Shown one piece after another: positions 25,128 to 34,449 of a stretch of 36,359 nt of DNA. Source of the stretch: Candidatus Roslinia caecavium (lineage in GTDB: Bacteria > Bacillota > Clostridia > Monoglobales > Monoglobaceae); assembly GCA_904419955.1 (NCBI GenBank), contig CAJFTO010000026.1, positions 1 to 36,359 on the forward strand, in the 5' to 3' direction. The notes beneath the pieces are model-generated. The model ran no database searches, had not been told where the DNA came from, and was given only the letters and a program-made list of their open reading frames with translations. The position numbers and the translations under genes are program-made. Position 1 is the stretch's first letter. Each line of letters begins with the position of its first letter.

Positions 25128-25487
25128 ATGGAAAAAAAGATTTTGGATTACGTTACCGAAAAGACTAACGATCTTATAAACGCGTTCAGCTGCAGCGCCG
25201 AGGCTAAAGCGGCGGCTCAGGCGTGGCTGGCCGCGGTCGGAACCGAGAACGAGGCGGAGGAGACCAGGAAATACATAGCCGAGCTCGAGGCTGATATTAT
25301 GCCGCTCGACAATCTGATAGCCTTTGCCGGATCCGAGCAGGGAGCGAACTATTTCGGAGCGGATAAGGCTAAGGGGATCGTAGATCACGCCAAGGAACTT
25401 AAGGCGGCGGGCGAGAAGTACTGCGATTGTCCGGCCTGCGCGGCCTGCGCGGCGATCCTTGAGAAGAAGGACGAGATATTAAAATAG
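25128..25487 (+). CDS. Small conserved protein with C-terminal CxCxxCxxC motif
   Basis: This is a 119-residue, mostly helical, acidic soluble protein without signal peptide or membrane segment. It has a Cys at 22 and a cluster at 99, 101, 104 and 107 (CDCPACAAC) that could bind a metal. Similar small clostridial proteins exist and are sometimes labelled Hsp90-like in databases, but no Hsp90 fold is visible and I assign no function. AAGGGG precedes the ATG. It stands between the divergent scrR and the LysR gene. Confidence 0.75.
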   Translation: MEKKILDYVTEKTNDLINAFSCSAEAKAAAQAWLAAVGTENEAEETRKYIAELEADIMPLDNLIAFAGSEQGANYFGADKAKGIVDHAKELKAAGEKYCDCPACAACAAILEKKDEILK

Positions 25488-25576
25488 CGGCGGCGCAGTA
25501 TTTACTCGGAAGCGGCGAAGCGGAGCGGCCGATTTTGGTCTTCTCCGGCGGCCGCGCAAGCTAAAAGGAGGCGCGT

Positions 25577-26476
25577 ATGTACAACAGACAGCTCGATACT
25601 TTTATACAGGTTGCGGATCACGGCAGTTTTTCAAAGGCGGCCGAGGTTTTGTTCATCTCTCCGACCGCGGTTTTAAAACAGGTCAATCTCTTGGAAAACG
25701 AGTTGGGTTTTCCGCTGTTTGTGAGAACCAACCGCGGGATCTCCTTGACCGAGGCGGGAAAGTCGCTGTATAAAGACGCGAAATATATTATACGCTATTC
25801 AAGGGATTCTATCAATCGCGCGAAAAACGCTATGAAAAAGAACGAACGCGTGATCAGGATCGGAACGTCGCTTATGACGCCGAGCAAGTTTATTATCGAT
25901 CTGTGGCCGAAGATATCCGACATGTGTCCGGATCTGAAGTTTCAGATCGTATCGTTTGAGAACACTCCGGAAAACGCCCGGGATATACTGAGGAATTTGG
26001 GCGAGAACATCGATATTGTCGCCGGAACATACGACGACGAGTTTTTAAAGTCGAGGGCGTGTTCGGCGCTTAAACTCTCCGACGAACCCGTATACTGCGC
26101 GGTGTCGGTAAACGATCCGCTCGCGGCAAAGGACGTTCTCAATATAGACGATCTGTACGGCAGAACGCTTATGATGATCGCCCGAGGCTGGAATAAGTAT
26201 ATCGACGCGCTCAGAGACGAGCTATGGGAGAATCATCCGCAGATCCAGTTGGAAGATTTCGCGTTTTTCAATGTGAACGTGTTCAATCAATGCGAGCAGG
26301 AAGGCGCGGCGCTGGCGATAATGCGCCCGCTTGAGAATATCCATCCTATGCTTAAAAATATCCCCGTGCGCTGGGAATGCAGCGTGCCGTTTGGGATACT
26401 GCATTCGCCGACCCCTTCGGAATCGGTCGAGCTTCTGCTCGATACGGCGTCAAAAGTAATAGAAATGGACAAATAG
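25577..26476 (+). CDS. LysR-family transcriptional regulator
   Basis: The 299-residue protein has the N-terminal winged helix (QLDTFIQVADHGSFSKAAEV to LTEAGKSLYKDAKYI) and a periplasmic-binding-type effector domain from residue 90 (VIRIGTSLMTP). The ATG follows AAAAGGAGG. LysR proteins often control a neighbouring gene. The aldo/keto reductase 240 bases downstream is a candidate target, but a strong terminator lies between. The inducer is unknown. Confidence 0.9.
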   Translation: MYNRQLDTFIQVADHGSFSKAAEVLFISPTAVLKQVNLLENELGFPLFVRTNRGISLTEAGKSLYKDAKYIIRYSRDSINRAKNAMKKNERVIRIGTSLMTPSKFIIDLWPKISDMCPDLKFQIVSFENTPENARDILRNLGENIDIVAGTYDDEFLKSRACSALKLSDEPVYCAVSVNDPLAAKDVLNIDDLYGRTLMMIARGWNKYIDALRDELWENHPQIQLEDFAFFNVNVFNQCEQEGAALAIMRPLENIHPMLKNIPVRWECSVPFGILHSPTPSESVELLLDTASKVIEMDK

Positions 26477-26489
26477 AGCGAGTTACGCG

Positions 26490-26527
26490 GCTCGATATGG
26501 GAATCGGTTTCCCGTGTCGGGCTTTTT
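26490..26527 (+). terminator. Terminator of the LysR gene
   Basis: GCTCGATATGGGAA pairs over 14 positions (with four G-T pairs) with the bases 26509-26522 around a TCGGT loop, then CTTTTTTG follows. Confidence 0.85.
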
Positions 26528-26688
26528 TGTTTTAAGTCTTAGGTTATAGCCGACAAACTTTTTTTGACTTCCGCGAGAGGACGGAATGATTTATAATAAA
26601 AATAGTAAAGGAGAAAGCGTATAGGACGATCGTCTTTAGCGCTTTTAAACTATAGATTAGCAATAAGCAGAGCTTACTATACAAATAG

Positions 26689-27842
<1,154 letters not shown>

Positions 27843-27904
27843 TCATTTTGACAAACGTTTGCCACGCATAGCTTGAAAGCATATTAAATATAGAAACTAA
27901 GTAT

Positions 27905-27933
27905 TTGTTATTTTATCTTACGGATGTTATAAT
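27905..27933 (+). promoter_or_regulatory. Predicted promoter of the alpha/beta hydrolase gene
   Basis: TTGTTA (27905-27910), 17 bp and TATAAT (27928-27933). The start codon is 206 bases downstream, leaving a long leader. Confidence 0.6.
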
Positions 27934-27939
27934 AAATAC

Positions 27940-28138
27940 GATATGGCGGAGGATAAAGCTTCGAGCCGCTCGCATGACAAAGCGGCTGTCGGAGTAAGAG
28001 GCGATACGCGGCCGCGTATCGCTGGATCTCCCTTTCCGGGGAGACCGCGTTTTAAAGAAAATCATGAAAACCGACGCCCGGTGGCGATAGAGTATCGCAA
28101 TGACGATCCGGGCTATAAAATGAATGGAGGATATAAAG
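27940..28138 (+). promoter_or_regulatory. Structured 5' leader of the alpha/beta hydrolase gene
   Basis: Four hairpins follow one another: AGCCGCT/AGCGGCT (27964-27987), a 22-base perfect palindrome at 28001-28022 (GCGATACGC arms), CTCC/GGAG near 28027-28044, and GCGATA-GAG-TATCGC (28084-28098). The GCGATA and TATCGC arms of the second and fourth can pair in alternative ways. No known riboswitch was recognised. A short 73-codon reading frame from 27943 overlaps the gene and is not supported. The upstream part of 27706-27904 shows no gene. Confidence 0.5.
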
Positions 28139-29128
28139 ATGGAAGAGAAATTGACTTTAACTGAAGAGTGGGATAAGACCTTCCCCAAAAGCGACAAGGT
28201 AGATCATCGCAAGGTAACCTTTCATAATCGCTATGGGATAACGCTTGCGGCGGATCTTTACGCGCCTAAGAACGCGGCCGGGAAACTGGCGGCTATAGCG
28301 GTGTGCGGACCGTTCGGCGCGGTAAAGGAACAGGCGGCCGGGCTTTACGCTCAGACTATGGCGGAGAGAGGATTCTTAACGATAGCCTTCGACCCGTCGT
28401 TTACGGGCGAGAGCGGGGGCGAACCGAGATATATGGCGTCTCCGGATATAAACACCGAGGACTTCCAGGCCGCCGTGGACTTTCTCTCAGTTCAGGATAA
28501 CGTCGATCCGGAGAGGATCGGAATCATAGGTATCTGCGGCTGGGGCGGAATGGCGCTAAACGCCGCGGCGATAGATACGAGGATAAAGGCGACCGTGGCG
28601 TCCACTATGTACGACATGACCCGCGTGAACGCAAATGGTTATTTCGACGCCGAGGACAGCGAGGAAGCGCGTTATGAGAAGCGCAGGGCGCTGAACGCTC
28701 AAAGGATAGAGGATTACAAAAACGGGACGTACGCGCTCGGCGGCGGAGTTGTAGAGACCGTGCCGGAAGACGCGCCGTTCTTTGTGAAGGACTATCACGA
28801 TTACTATAAGACGGAGCGCGGATATCATAAGCGGTCTTTAAACTCAAACGGGGGCTGGAACGTAACCGGCTGTATGTCTTTTATGAATCAGCCGATCCTT
28901 AAGTACAGTAATGAGATCAGAGGCGCGGCTTTGGTTATTCACGGCGAAAAGGCTCACTCGTGCTATTTCAGCCGCGACGCGTTCGCCGATATGACGAAGG
29001 ACAGCGCTTACGCAGACAATAAAGAGCTTATGATAATACCGGGCGCGGTGCATACCGATCTTTACGATAAGACCGACGTTATACCGTTTGATAAAATGAC
29101 GGAGTTTTTCAACGAATATTTGAAATAA
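28139..29128 (+). CDS. Alpha/beta hydrolase, dienelactone-hydrolase-like, with Cys nucleophile elbow
   Basis: The 329-residue hydrolase shows the family's TFHNRYGITLAADLYAPKN start, the oxyanion region AVCGPFGAVKEQ and a nucleophile elbow GICGWGG with Cys133 instead of Ser. That is a feature of dienelactone hydrolases and YcjY-like relatives. FDPSFTGESGGEPR and the C-terminal His in PGAVHTDLYD complete the picture. An in-frame ATG at 28124 lies upstream of the ribosome site GGAGG (28126-28130). The ATG at 28139, 8 bases after it, is chosen. The substrate is unknown. Similar hydrolases often accompany aldo/keto reductases and flavodoxins in gut anaerobes. Confidence 0.88.
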   Translation: MEEKLTLTEEWDKTFPKSDKVDHRKVTFHNRYGITLAADLYAPKNAAGKLAAIAVCGPFGAVKEQAAGLYAQTMAERGFLTIAFDPSFTGESGGEPRYMASPDINTEDFQAAVDFLSVQDNVDPERIGIIGICGWGGMALNAAAIDTRIKATVASTMYDMTRVNANGYFDAEDSEEARYEKRRALNAQRIEDYKNGTYALGGGVVETVPEDAPFFVKDYHDYYKTERGYHKRSLNSNGGWNVTGCMSFMNQPILKYSNEIRGAALVIHGEKAHSCYFSRDAFADMTKDSAYADNKELMIIPGAVHTDLYDKTDVIPFDKMTEFFNEYLK

Positions 29129-29192
29129 TTATTTAAAGCAATTATTTTGAAGGTCCGGCGTAAAGAGCGCGGATATAAATAAACAAAAATTT

Positions 29193-29233
29193 ACGGACGT
29201 CCATGAAAGCAATCGCTTCTTGCGGACGTCCGT
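29193..29233. terminator. Bidirectional terminator between convergent genes
   Basis: ACGGACGTCC / GGACGTCCGT is a perfect 10-bp stem containing a small AAGC/GCTT hairpin. It is followed by TTTCTATT on the plus strand and AAATTTTTG on the minus strand, so it serves the hydrolase gene and the flavodoxin lipoprotein gene. Confidence 0.8.
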
Positions 29234-29367
29234 TTCTATTATAGGATGGAAAAAGGGTTTTTGTAAAGTCGTAATATCTTTATAAATATAAATAACGCAA
29301 AACTTTAGTTTGCGGATCGAGCGGCGCCGAGCGGGTTTCCTTGATAATATACGCGCCGCTCCGGTTT

Positions 29368-30027
29368 TTAAGCGTTTGCGCTCAGCCACTCCTCGATCTC
29401 GTCCGCGCCGCTTGAAGCGCTTCCTCTAAAGCCGTCGGTCACGTTCGAGTCCGGGCAGGCGGCTCTGATATTCGAGACCGAACTCGTTATGCCGCTCCCG
29501 CCGCTCGTGCAAAACGGCATGATAGTTTTCCCGGACATGTCGTAGGATTCTAAGAAGGTGTTTATGATCCTCGGCATATCTCCCCACCAGATCGGGTAGC
29601 CGAGATAGATCGTGTCGTAATCGTCCATGTTCTCCACGCTCCCGGAGATAGCGGGACGGGCGTTTTCGTCGTCCATCTCCCGGTTCGCCCGGCAGTCGTC
29701 GTTGTTGTAGTTAAGGTCCTCTTCTGTATAAGGCTCCTCGGGGACTATCTCATAAAGCTCCGCGCCGGTAGTTTCCGCTATCGTCTCGGCCAAAGCCTTA
29801 GTGTTGCCGGTGGCCGAAAAATATACCACGAGCGCGCGATTGTTCGAAGTTTGATCGTCGCTTGACTCCGCCGCGCCGTTCTCCGTTTCGGTCGGAGCGC
29901 TCTCCGTTTCGGTCGCTGCGCTCTTGGATTCCGCTTCGGTGGGAGCGGTCGCGGTGTTAGCGCTCCCGCAGGCCGTCAGCGTCAGAAGTACAAAGCATAA
30001 CGTTAAGATCGATAATAATTTTTTCAT
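29368..30027 (-). CDS. Lipid-anchored flavodoxin
   Basis: The 219-residue protein begins with a lipoprotein signal (MKKLLSILTLCFVLLTLTAC, lipidation at Cys20), then a Ser/Thr/Glu-rich linker to residue 62. A flavodoxin domain follows: ALVVYFSATGNTKALAETIA holds the FMN-phosphate loop, and LGYPIWWGDMPRIINTFLE and TIMPFCTSGGSGITSSV form the isoalloxazine region. Flavodoxins are normally cytosolic electron carriers, so export as a lipoprotein is unusual. Residues 64-219 are paralogous to the C-terminal domain of the next gene upstream. It is the last gene of the 35817-29368 run. Ribosome site AAGGAG. Confidence 0.9.
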   Translation of the reverse strand: MKKLLSILTLCFVLLTLTACGSANTATAPTEAESKSAATETESAPTETENGAAESSDDQTSNNRALVVYFSATGNTKALAETIAETTGAELYEIVPEEPYTEEDLNYNNDDCRANREMDDENARPAISGSVENMDDYDTIYLGYPIWWGDMPRIINTFLESYDMSGKTIMPFCTSGGSGITSSVSNIRAACPDSNVTDGFRGSASSGADEIEEWLSANA

Positions 30028-30079
30028 AGTCGGTCTCCTTTTCTGATTTTTATTTCAATATTCTAAACCCGCCGCCGGA

Positions 30080-31897
30080 TCAGTCCGCGAGCAGGGAACT
30101 GTTTCTGAGCCACTGCTCTATCTCGCTCCTGTCGTACGACGCGTAGGTCACGCACAGTCCCTCTTTTATCGTACTGTTAGGCGCGAGCTTTGCGACCGCG
30201 CTTATGCTCTGACCGAAGCGGCCGCCGCCCATGCTGCAAAACGGTATTATCGTCTTGCCGGACAGGTCGTAGCGGAGGAGGAAAGTGCGTACCGACGCGG
30301 GTATCGACGCCCACCAGTTGCTGTAGCCGAGCAGTATCGTATCGTAGCTTTCAACGTCTATCCCCTCGTCTTCGGGATATACCCTAAGCTCCGGGGTCGC
30401 GCTCGATCTCAGTTCGTCCAGCGCTTCGCCGTATAAGGGCGCCGAATTGGTCTGCTCGGAGTACGGCTCCGCTCTTTCTAAGCGGAATACGTCGGCTCCC
30501 GTCATCTCCTGTATTATCTCGGCGAATCCCTGCGTGTTGCCGGTCTGGGAGAAGTAGACGATAAGGGTGTTGCCCTGCGGCTCCGCGTTCGCGTTGTTTA
30601 CGCTTGAGACCGTACCCTGTCTTTCGCCGGAGTTTCTTACGACTCTAAAGCCTATGCTGTAGAGCGGGGCGTCGGCGGGATAAGCGCTCCTGTACGCGGA
30701 GCGGATGTGCTTCGGCATATCGTTCCAGCCTCCGCCTCGAGCTATCTTGTAGTTTCCGCTCTCGGGTCCGGTCGGGTCGTCGGCCGCGGTCTGGTCGTAC
30801 TCGCTATACCAGTCCCAAACCCATTCCGCGACGTTGCCGTGCATGTTATACAGGCCGTAGCCGTTTACGCCGTATTCGTTCACGTCTACCGTGCGCTCGA
30901 GGTAGCCGTTTACCCAGACGCCGCTCGCGTCGTTGTTGTAGCCGTAGGCGTTATAGCAGTTCGCGTCGTCGTCGTTTACGTAGTCGCCGAAGTTAAACGG
31001 GGTATCCGAACCCGCTCGGCAGGCGTATTCCCATTCCGCCTCGGTAGGCAGACGGTAGCCGTTCGCGCTCCTGTCCCAGGTCACCGTATCGCCCGATACG
31101 GTATAGCAGGGGGTAAATCCCTCGGCTTCGCTCAGAGCGTTGCAGTACTCTATCGCGTCGTACCAGGTTACGTTTTCGACCGGGAGAGTGTCGCCCTGCC
31201 TGTCGCTCGGATTCTCGCCCATGAGCGCGCTGTACTCGGCCTGAGATACTTCGGTCGTGGACATATAGAACCCGCCTACGGTCGTCTGGCGCCGGACCTC
31301 GTCTGCATCGCGCTCGGGTTCGCTCTCAGGACTGCCCATTGTGAACGTTCCGCCCTGTATCAAAGCCATGCCGGATATTACCGACGCGCCGGTCGAGGTT
31401 ATCAAGACCTCCTGATCGGCTTCGTTCCACTCTACGTCGAGCCCGAAGCCCTCGGCTATAAACCGTATCGGCAGCATAGTCCTGTCGTTCATTATCGTAG
31501 GAGCTACGTCCAGGGTCCGCGCCGAGCCGTTTAGGTAGGCCGTTTGGCTGTCGATGGTCAGAGTTATCTCGTTGTTGTTATAACTCAGCGATACCTCGTT
31601 CGCCGCCTCGTCCCAGCCGACTGTGCCGCCGAGATTTTCGACTACGGCTCTGACCGGGAGCAGAGTGCGGTCGCCCGCTATGACCGGAGCCGTTCCGACT
31701 CCGGGGTCTATCTCCGTTTCTACGCCGTTTACCGTCATCATGGGATCGCCTATCCTGAGCGTTATGGTAACGCCGCCTGAATCCGGCTCCGTCGTAACCG
31801 CAGCGTCCGTCTGTTCGGGATCGCCGTCCGCGGCGCAGCCGGTCATCGTACTGACCGCGAGCAGTCCGCACATTATAAGAGCTATTATCTTCTTCAT
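30080..31897 (-). CDS. Lipoprotein fusing stalk (CuAO-N-like), SUMF1/FGE-like and flavodoxin domains
   Basis: A lipoprotein signal ends at Cys21 (VSTMTGC). Residues 43-168 are a copper-amine-oxidase-N-type domain (DRTLLPVRAVVENLGGTVGW repeated as DRTMLPIRFIAEGFGLDVEW). Residues 177-421 form a SUMF1/formylglycine-enzyme-like domain (IQGGTFTMGS, GYRLPTEAEWEYACRAG, GNVAEWVWDWY, ARGGGWNDMPKHIRSAYR). It lacks the C-x-R-Y-R type active-site cysteine seen in true formylglycine generators, so it may bind rather than catalyse. Residues 443-600 are a flavodoxin (TLIVYFSQTGNTQGFAEII, LGYSNWWASIPASVR, IIPFCSMGGG). All three would sit outside the membrane. The gap to the upstream AKR is 20 bases and to the downstream flavodoxin 52. 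I know of no named function for this combination. Confidence 0.9.
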   Translation of the reverse strand: MKKIIALIMCGLLAVSTMTGCAADGDPEQTDAAVTTEPDSGGVTITLRIGDPMMTVNGVETEIDPGVGTAPVIAGDRTLLPVRAVVENLGGTVGWDEAANEVSLSYNNNEITLTIDSQTAYLNGSARTLDVAPTIMNDRTMLPIRFIAEGFGLDVEWNEADQEVLITSTGASVISGMALIQGGTFTMGSPESEPERDADEVRRQTTVGGFYMSTTEVSQAEYSALMGENPSDRQGDTLPVENVTWYDAIEYCNALSEAEGFTPCYTVSGDTVTWDRSANGYRLPTEAEWEYACRAGSDTPFNFGDYVNDDDANCYNAYGYNNDASGVWVNGYLERTVDVNEYGVNGYGLYNMHGNVAEWVWDWYSEYDQTAADDPTGPESGNYKIARGGGWNDMPKHIRSAYRSAYPADAPLYSIGFRVVRNSGERQGTVSSVNNANAEPQGNTLIVYFSQTGNTQGFAEIIQEMTGADVFRLERAEPYSEQTNSAPLYGEALDELRSSATPELRVYPEDEGIDVESYDTILLGYSNWWASIPASVRTFLLRYDLSGKTIIPFCSMGGGRFGQSISAVAKLAPNSTIKEGLCVTYASYDRSEIEQWLRNSSLLAD

Positions 31898-31917
31898 ATA
31901 AAATACCTCGCTTTTGC

Positions 31918-32922
31918 TTATTTCTTCTCGTCCAAGAGAACCACGCCCTGATAGGGGTTCTTATCTATAGCGCCGACGATCGGATGCGGAACGTACAGTT
32001 CTTCGAGGTAGGCTATATCCTCGTCTGAGAGTTTTACGTCCAAAGCCCCCGCGGCGTCGTCTAAATAAGAGGGTTTAGTCGCGCCGATAATCGGCGACGC
32101 TACGCCCTTCGCCCAAAGCCACGCTATCGCTATCTGGCTCATCTTGCAGCCGTGTTTTTCCGAAAGCTCGCGGACGCGGTCCACTATTCGGATATCATGC
32201 TCCTCCATCCGGTCGTATTTGCCCATGGCTACGCGGTCGGTCTTGCTCCTGAGCGAGTCGGACTTCCACTCGGCTCTCGCCAGATGTCCGGACGCGAGCG
32301 GACTGTACGGCATAAGCGACGCGTTAGTCTGTCTGCATATGGGGATCAGCTCCCGCTCGTCCTCTCTGTAAAGCAGGTTATAGTGGTTCTCCATTGCCGA
32401 AAACTGCGTCCAGCCGTTGTCTCTGGCCGCGATCTGCATGTTGTGGAACTGGTAGCCGTACATAGCCGACGCGCCGAGCGCCCGGACCTTTCCGGCCTTG
32501 ACCAGATCGTGCAGTGCCTCCATCGTCTCCTCTATAGGCGTGTCGTAATCGAAGCGGTGGATTATATAAAGATCTAGATAATCCGTACCGAGCCTCTTGA
32601 GCGAACCGTCTATCTCCCGCATGATCGCCGCGCGAGAGAGCCGTCCTTCGTTGAAGTAGACCTTAGAAGCGATAACGACTTTGTCCCTGGCTATGTTTTT
32701 CTTAAGCGCCCGTCCTAAGTATTCCTCGCTGGTCCCCGCCGAATATCCGTTGGCGGTGTCGAAGAAGTTTATCCCAAGCTCAAGCGCGCGTTTTATCACC
32801 TCTTCGCTCTTTTCTTCGTCCAAAGTCCAGTCGTGCATGGATCCCGCCTTGCCGAAACTCATACAGCCGACGCAAAGCTTCGAGACCTCGATATCCGTGT
32901 TCCCTAATTTTACGTATTCCAT
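31918..32922 (-). CDS. Aldo/keto reductase
   Basis: The 334-residue enzyme has the tetrad Asp55, Tyr60 (FFDTANGYSAGTSEEYLG), Lys87 (ASKVYF) and His122 (YIIHRFD), with the cofactor segment IIGATKPSYLDDA. It resembles the YhdN/AKR11-like group. A longer reading from 32994 would add 24 residues. The ATG at 32922 with AAGGAGG 9 bases upstream is chosen, giving the family-typical MEYVKLGNTDIEVSKLCVG start. It lies within the redox gene run, between the Isf-like flavoprotein and the SUMF1-flavodoxin lipoprotein. The substrate is unknown. Confidence 0.92.
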   Translation of the reverse strand: MEYVKLGNTDIEVSKLCVGCMSFGKAGSMHDWTLDEEKSEEVIKRALELGINFFDTANGYSAGTSEEYLGRALKKNIARDKVVIASKVYFNEGRLSRAAIMREIDGSLKRLGTDYLDLYIIHRFDYDTPIEETMEALHDLVKAGKVRALGASAMYGYQFHNMQIAARDNGWTQFSAMENHYNLLYREDERELIPICRQTNASLMPYSPLASGHLARAEWKSDSLRSKTDRVAMGKYDRMEEHDIRIVDRVRELSEKHGCKMSQIAIAWLWAKGVASPIIGATKPSYLDDAAGALDVKLSDEDIAYLEELYVPHPIVGAIDKNPYQGVVLLDEKK

Positions 32923-33069
32923 GATCAGTATCCTCCTTCTTAGAGTTATATTGTTAAAAACGCGCCGCTCGGTACTTGGTATAAGATAAAGCATATTCGA
33001 ACTTATTCGCCCGCGGCGCTTTTATTAAAATAATCAGTCCGTATTTACGGCAAAATAATTAATCCGTCT

Positions 33070-33603
33070 CTACAGCGCCTTTCCAAGCTCGTAAGCCTTC
33101 TGCGGGAACTCAGTCCGAGCCGTCATGGATACCGTTCCGCAGCCGACCCCGAGTATTTGACCCTGATCCTTAAAATGCATATACTTGCAAAGGGTCTCGT
33201 AGTGAGCCTTGACGTCCTTCATCGTCCAGTCGTTACTGTCCCAGGCCGCGACTATCAGCGCTGTTTTAAGTCCCCTCGAACTCAGCCTGCCGGTGAAGCT
33301 GTAGAACCGGTCTACGACAGCCTTCATCTGCGCGGAGAAACCGAAATAGTACAGCGGCGTGACGAATACCGCCATGTCGGTCTTGAGCAAAAGCTCGCTC
33401 AGCTCGGCCATATCGTCCTTCTGACTGCAAGGCCCGTTCATTCCGCAGAAGTCGCAGCCCTTGCAGGGGCGGATATCGGCGCGCGCCGCGTCGAATACCG
33501 TGATTTTATGCCCGCTTTCCTCGGCGGCGCGGATAAAGTTCTCGGCGAGCATGTTGGAGGAACCGTGTTTGTGCGGACTGCTTTCGATAACTAAAATATT
33601 CAT
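33070..33603 (-). CDS. Iron-sulfur flavoprotein-like NAD(P)H-dependent FMN reductase
   Basis: The 177-residue cytosolic flavodoxin-fold protein has the FMN loop SSPHKHGSSNMLAENF and a compact cluster Cys47-x2-Cys50-x2-Cys53-x5-Cys59 (CKGCDFCGMNGPC), as in the Isf family that carries a 4Fe-4S centre beside FMN. VTPLYYFGFSAQMKAVVDRF is the second flavin-binding segment. It starts 13 bases after the CMD-cupin stop, so the two are cotranscribed. It could pass electrons from NAD(P)H or ferredoxin to another carrier in this cluster. Confidence 0.9.
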   Translation of the reverse strand: MNILVIESSPHKHGSSNMLAENFIRAAEESGHKITVFDAARADIRPCKGCDFCGMNGPCSQKDDMAELSELLLKTDMAVFVTPLYYFGFSAQMKAVVDRFYSFTGRLSSRGLKTALIVAAWDSNDWTMKDVKAHYETLCKYMHFKDQGQILGVGCGTVSMTARTEFPQKAYELGKAL

Positions 33604-33616
33604 TGTTCGCGCTCCT

Positions 33617-34366
33617 TTATAAATTAGAGTATGTCTCGTCGTCCACCGGCTCGAGCCATTCGTTGGAGGTATCCTCGCCCGGACATTCTACCGCCAAATG
33701 GCTGAACCAGCTATCGGCCTTCGCGCCGTGCCAATGCTTGACACCGGCCGGAATGGTAACGACGTCTCCGGCCTCGAGGCTCCTTGCGGGCTTGCCCTCT
33801 TCCTGATACCAGCCCTCGCCGTCTACGCAGAGCAGCAGCTGACCTCCGCCCTTGGTAGCGTGGTGGATATGCCAGTTGTTACGGCAGCCCGGCTCGAAGG
33901 TCACGTTGGCGACGAACACCGTCTCTTTAGGATCGGTCAGCGGGTTTAGATAGCTGTTTCCGATAAAGAACTGAGCGTAAGCGTCGTTCGCCTCGCCAAG
34001 GCCGAACATGCCGCCGTGGGTCTCGCTCTCGCCGCCGTCTTTTTCATAAACGTCCTTAACTACCCTAAACGCCGCCCACGCGTTAGGCCAGCCCGCATAG
34101 AACGCAAGATGGGTCAGTATCTCCGCCATCTCCGTTTTGGTAACTCCGTTCTTCTTCGCGGTCTCCGCATGGTACGCGAAAGAACTGTCCACCATGCCCT
34201 TGCAGACGAGAGCGCTGACCGTAAGGATCGACCTCAGCTTGAGCGGGAGCTTATCCGTTCTCGACCATACCTCGCCGAACAACACGTCGTCGTTCAGCTC
34301 CGCGAACTTGGGCGCGAACTCGCCAAGACTGTCTCTTCCCGCAGTTTGTTTTACCTTGTTTTCCAT
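33617..34366 (-). CDS. Carboxymuconolactone decarboxylase-like/cupin fusion protein
   Basis: Residues 15-105 are a CMD/AhpD-like helical domain (KLRSILTVSALVCKGMVDSS) with a single Cys55 and nearby His66, rather than the CxxC of AhpD peroxidase. Residues 145-225 are a cupin_2 barrel with probable metal ligands His166, His168 (WHIHHATKGGG), Gln176 and His211 (GVKHWHG). Proteins of this composition accompany aldo/keto reductases and flavodoxins in many anaerobes and are thought to act in redox or detoxification chemistry. The activity is not established. Ribosome site AGGAGGT is 9 bases upstream. A TGTATC-rich low-complexity tract (about 34405-34445) precedes it. Confidence 0.9.
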   Translation of the reverse strand: MENKVKQTAGRDSLGEFAPKFAELNDDVLFGEVWSRTDKLPLKLRSILTVSALVCKGMVDSSFAYHAETAKKNGVTKTEMAEILTHLAFYAGWPNAWAAFRVVKDVYEKDGGESETHGGMFGLGEANDAYAQFFIGNSYLNPLTDPKETVFVANVTFEPGCRNNWHIHHATKGGGQLLLCVDGEGWYQEEGKPARSLEAGDVVTIPAGVKHWHGAKADSWFSHLAVECPGEDTSNEWLEPVDDETYSNL

Positions 34367-34449
34367 GATAGTTGTACCTCCTGATATAATATAGTTTAGT
34401 TTGATTTGTATCTGTATTAGTATTTTTATTTGTATCTGTATCTGTTTAT

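Noticed and set aside
27943-28164. 73-codon frame in the hydrolase leader as a leader peptide
   Set aside because: It starts just 10 bases after the -10 box with no ribosome site, and its sequence reflects palindromes rather than a protein.
30707-31534. Plus-strand 275-codon frame opposite the SUMF1-flavodoxin gene
   Set aside because: It lies wholly antisense to clear SUMF1 and stalk domain sequence. Val/Ala/Arg-rich shadow.
34405-34445. TGTATC-rich tract as a minisatellite or phase-variable promoter
   Set aside because: It is short and imperfect with irregular units, and its position relative to a promoter is unclear.
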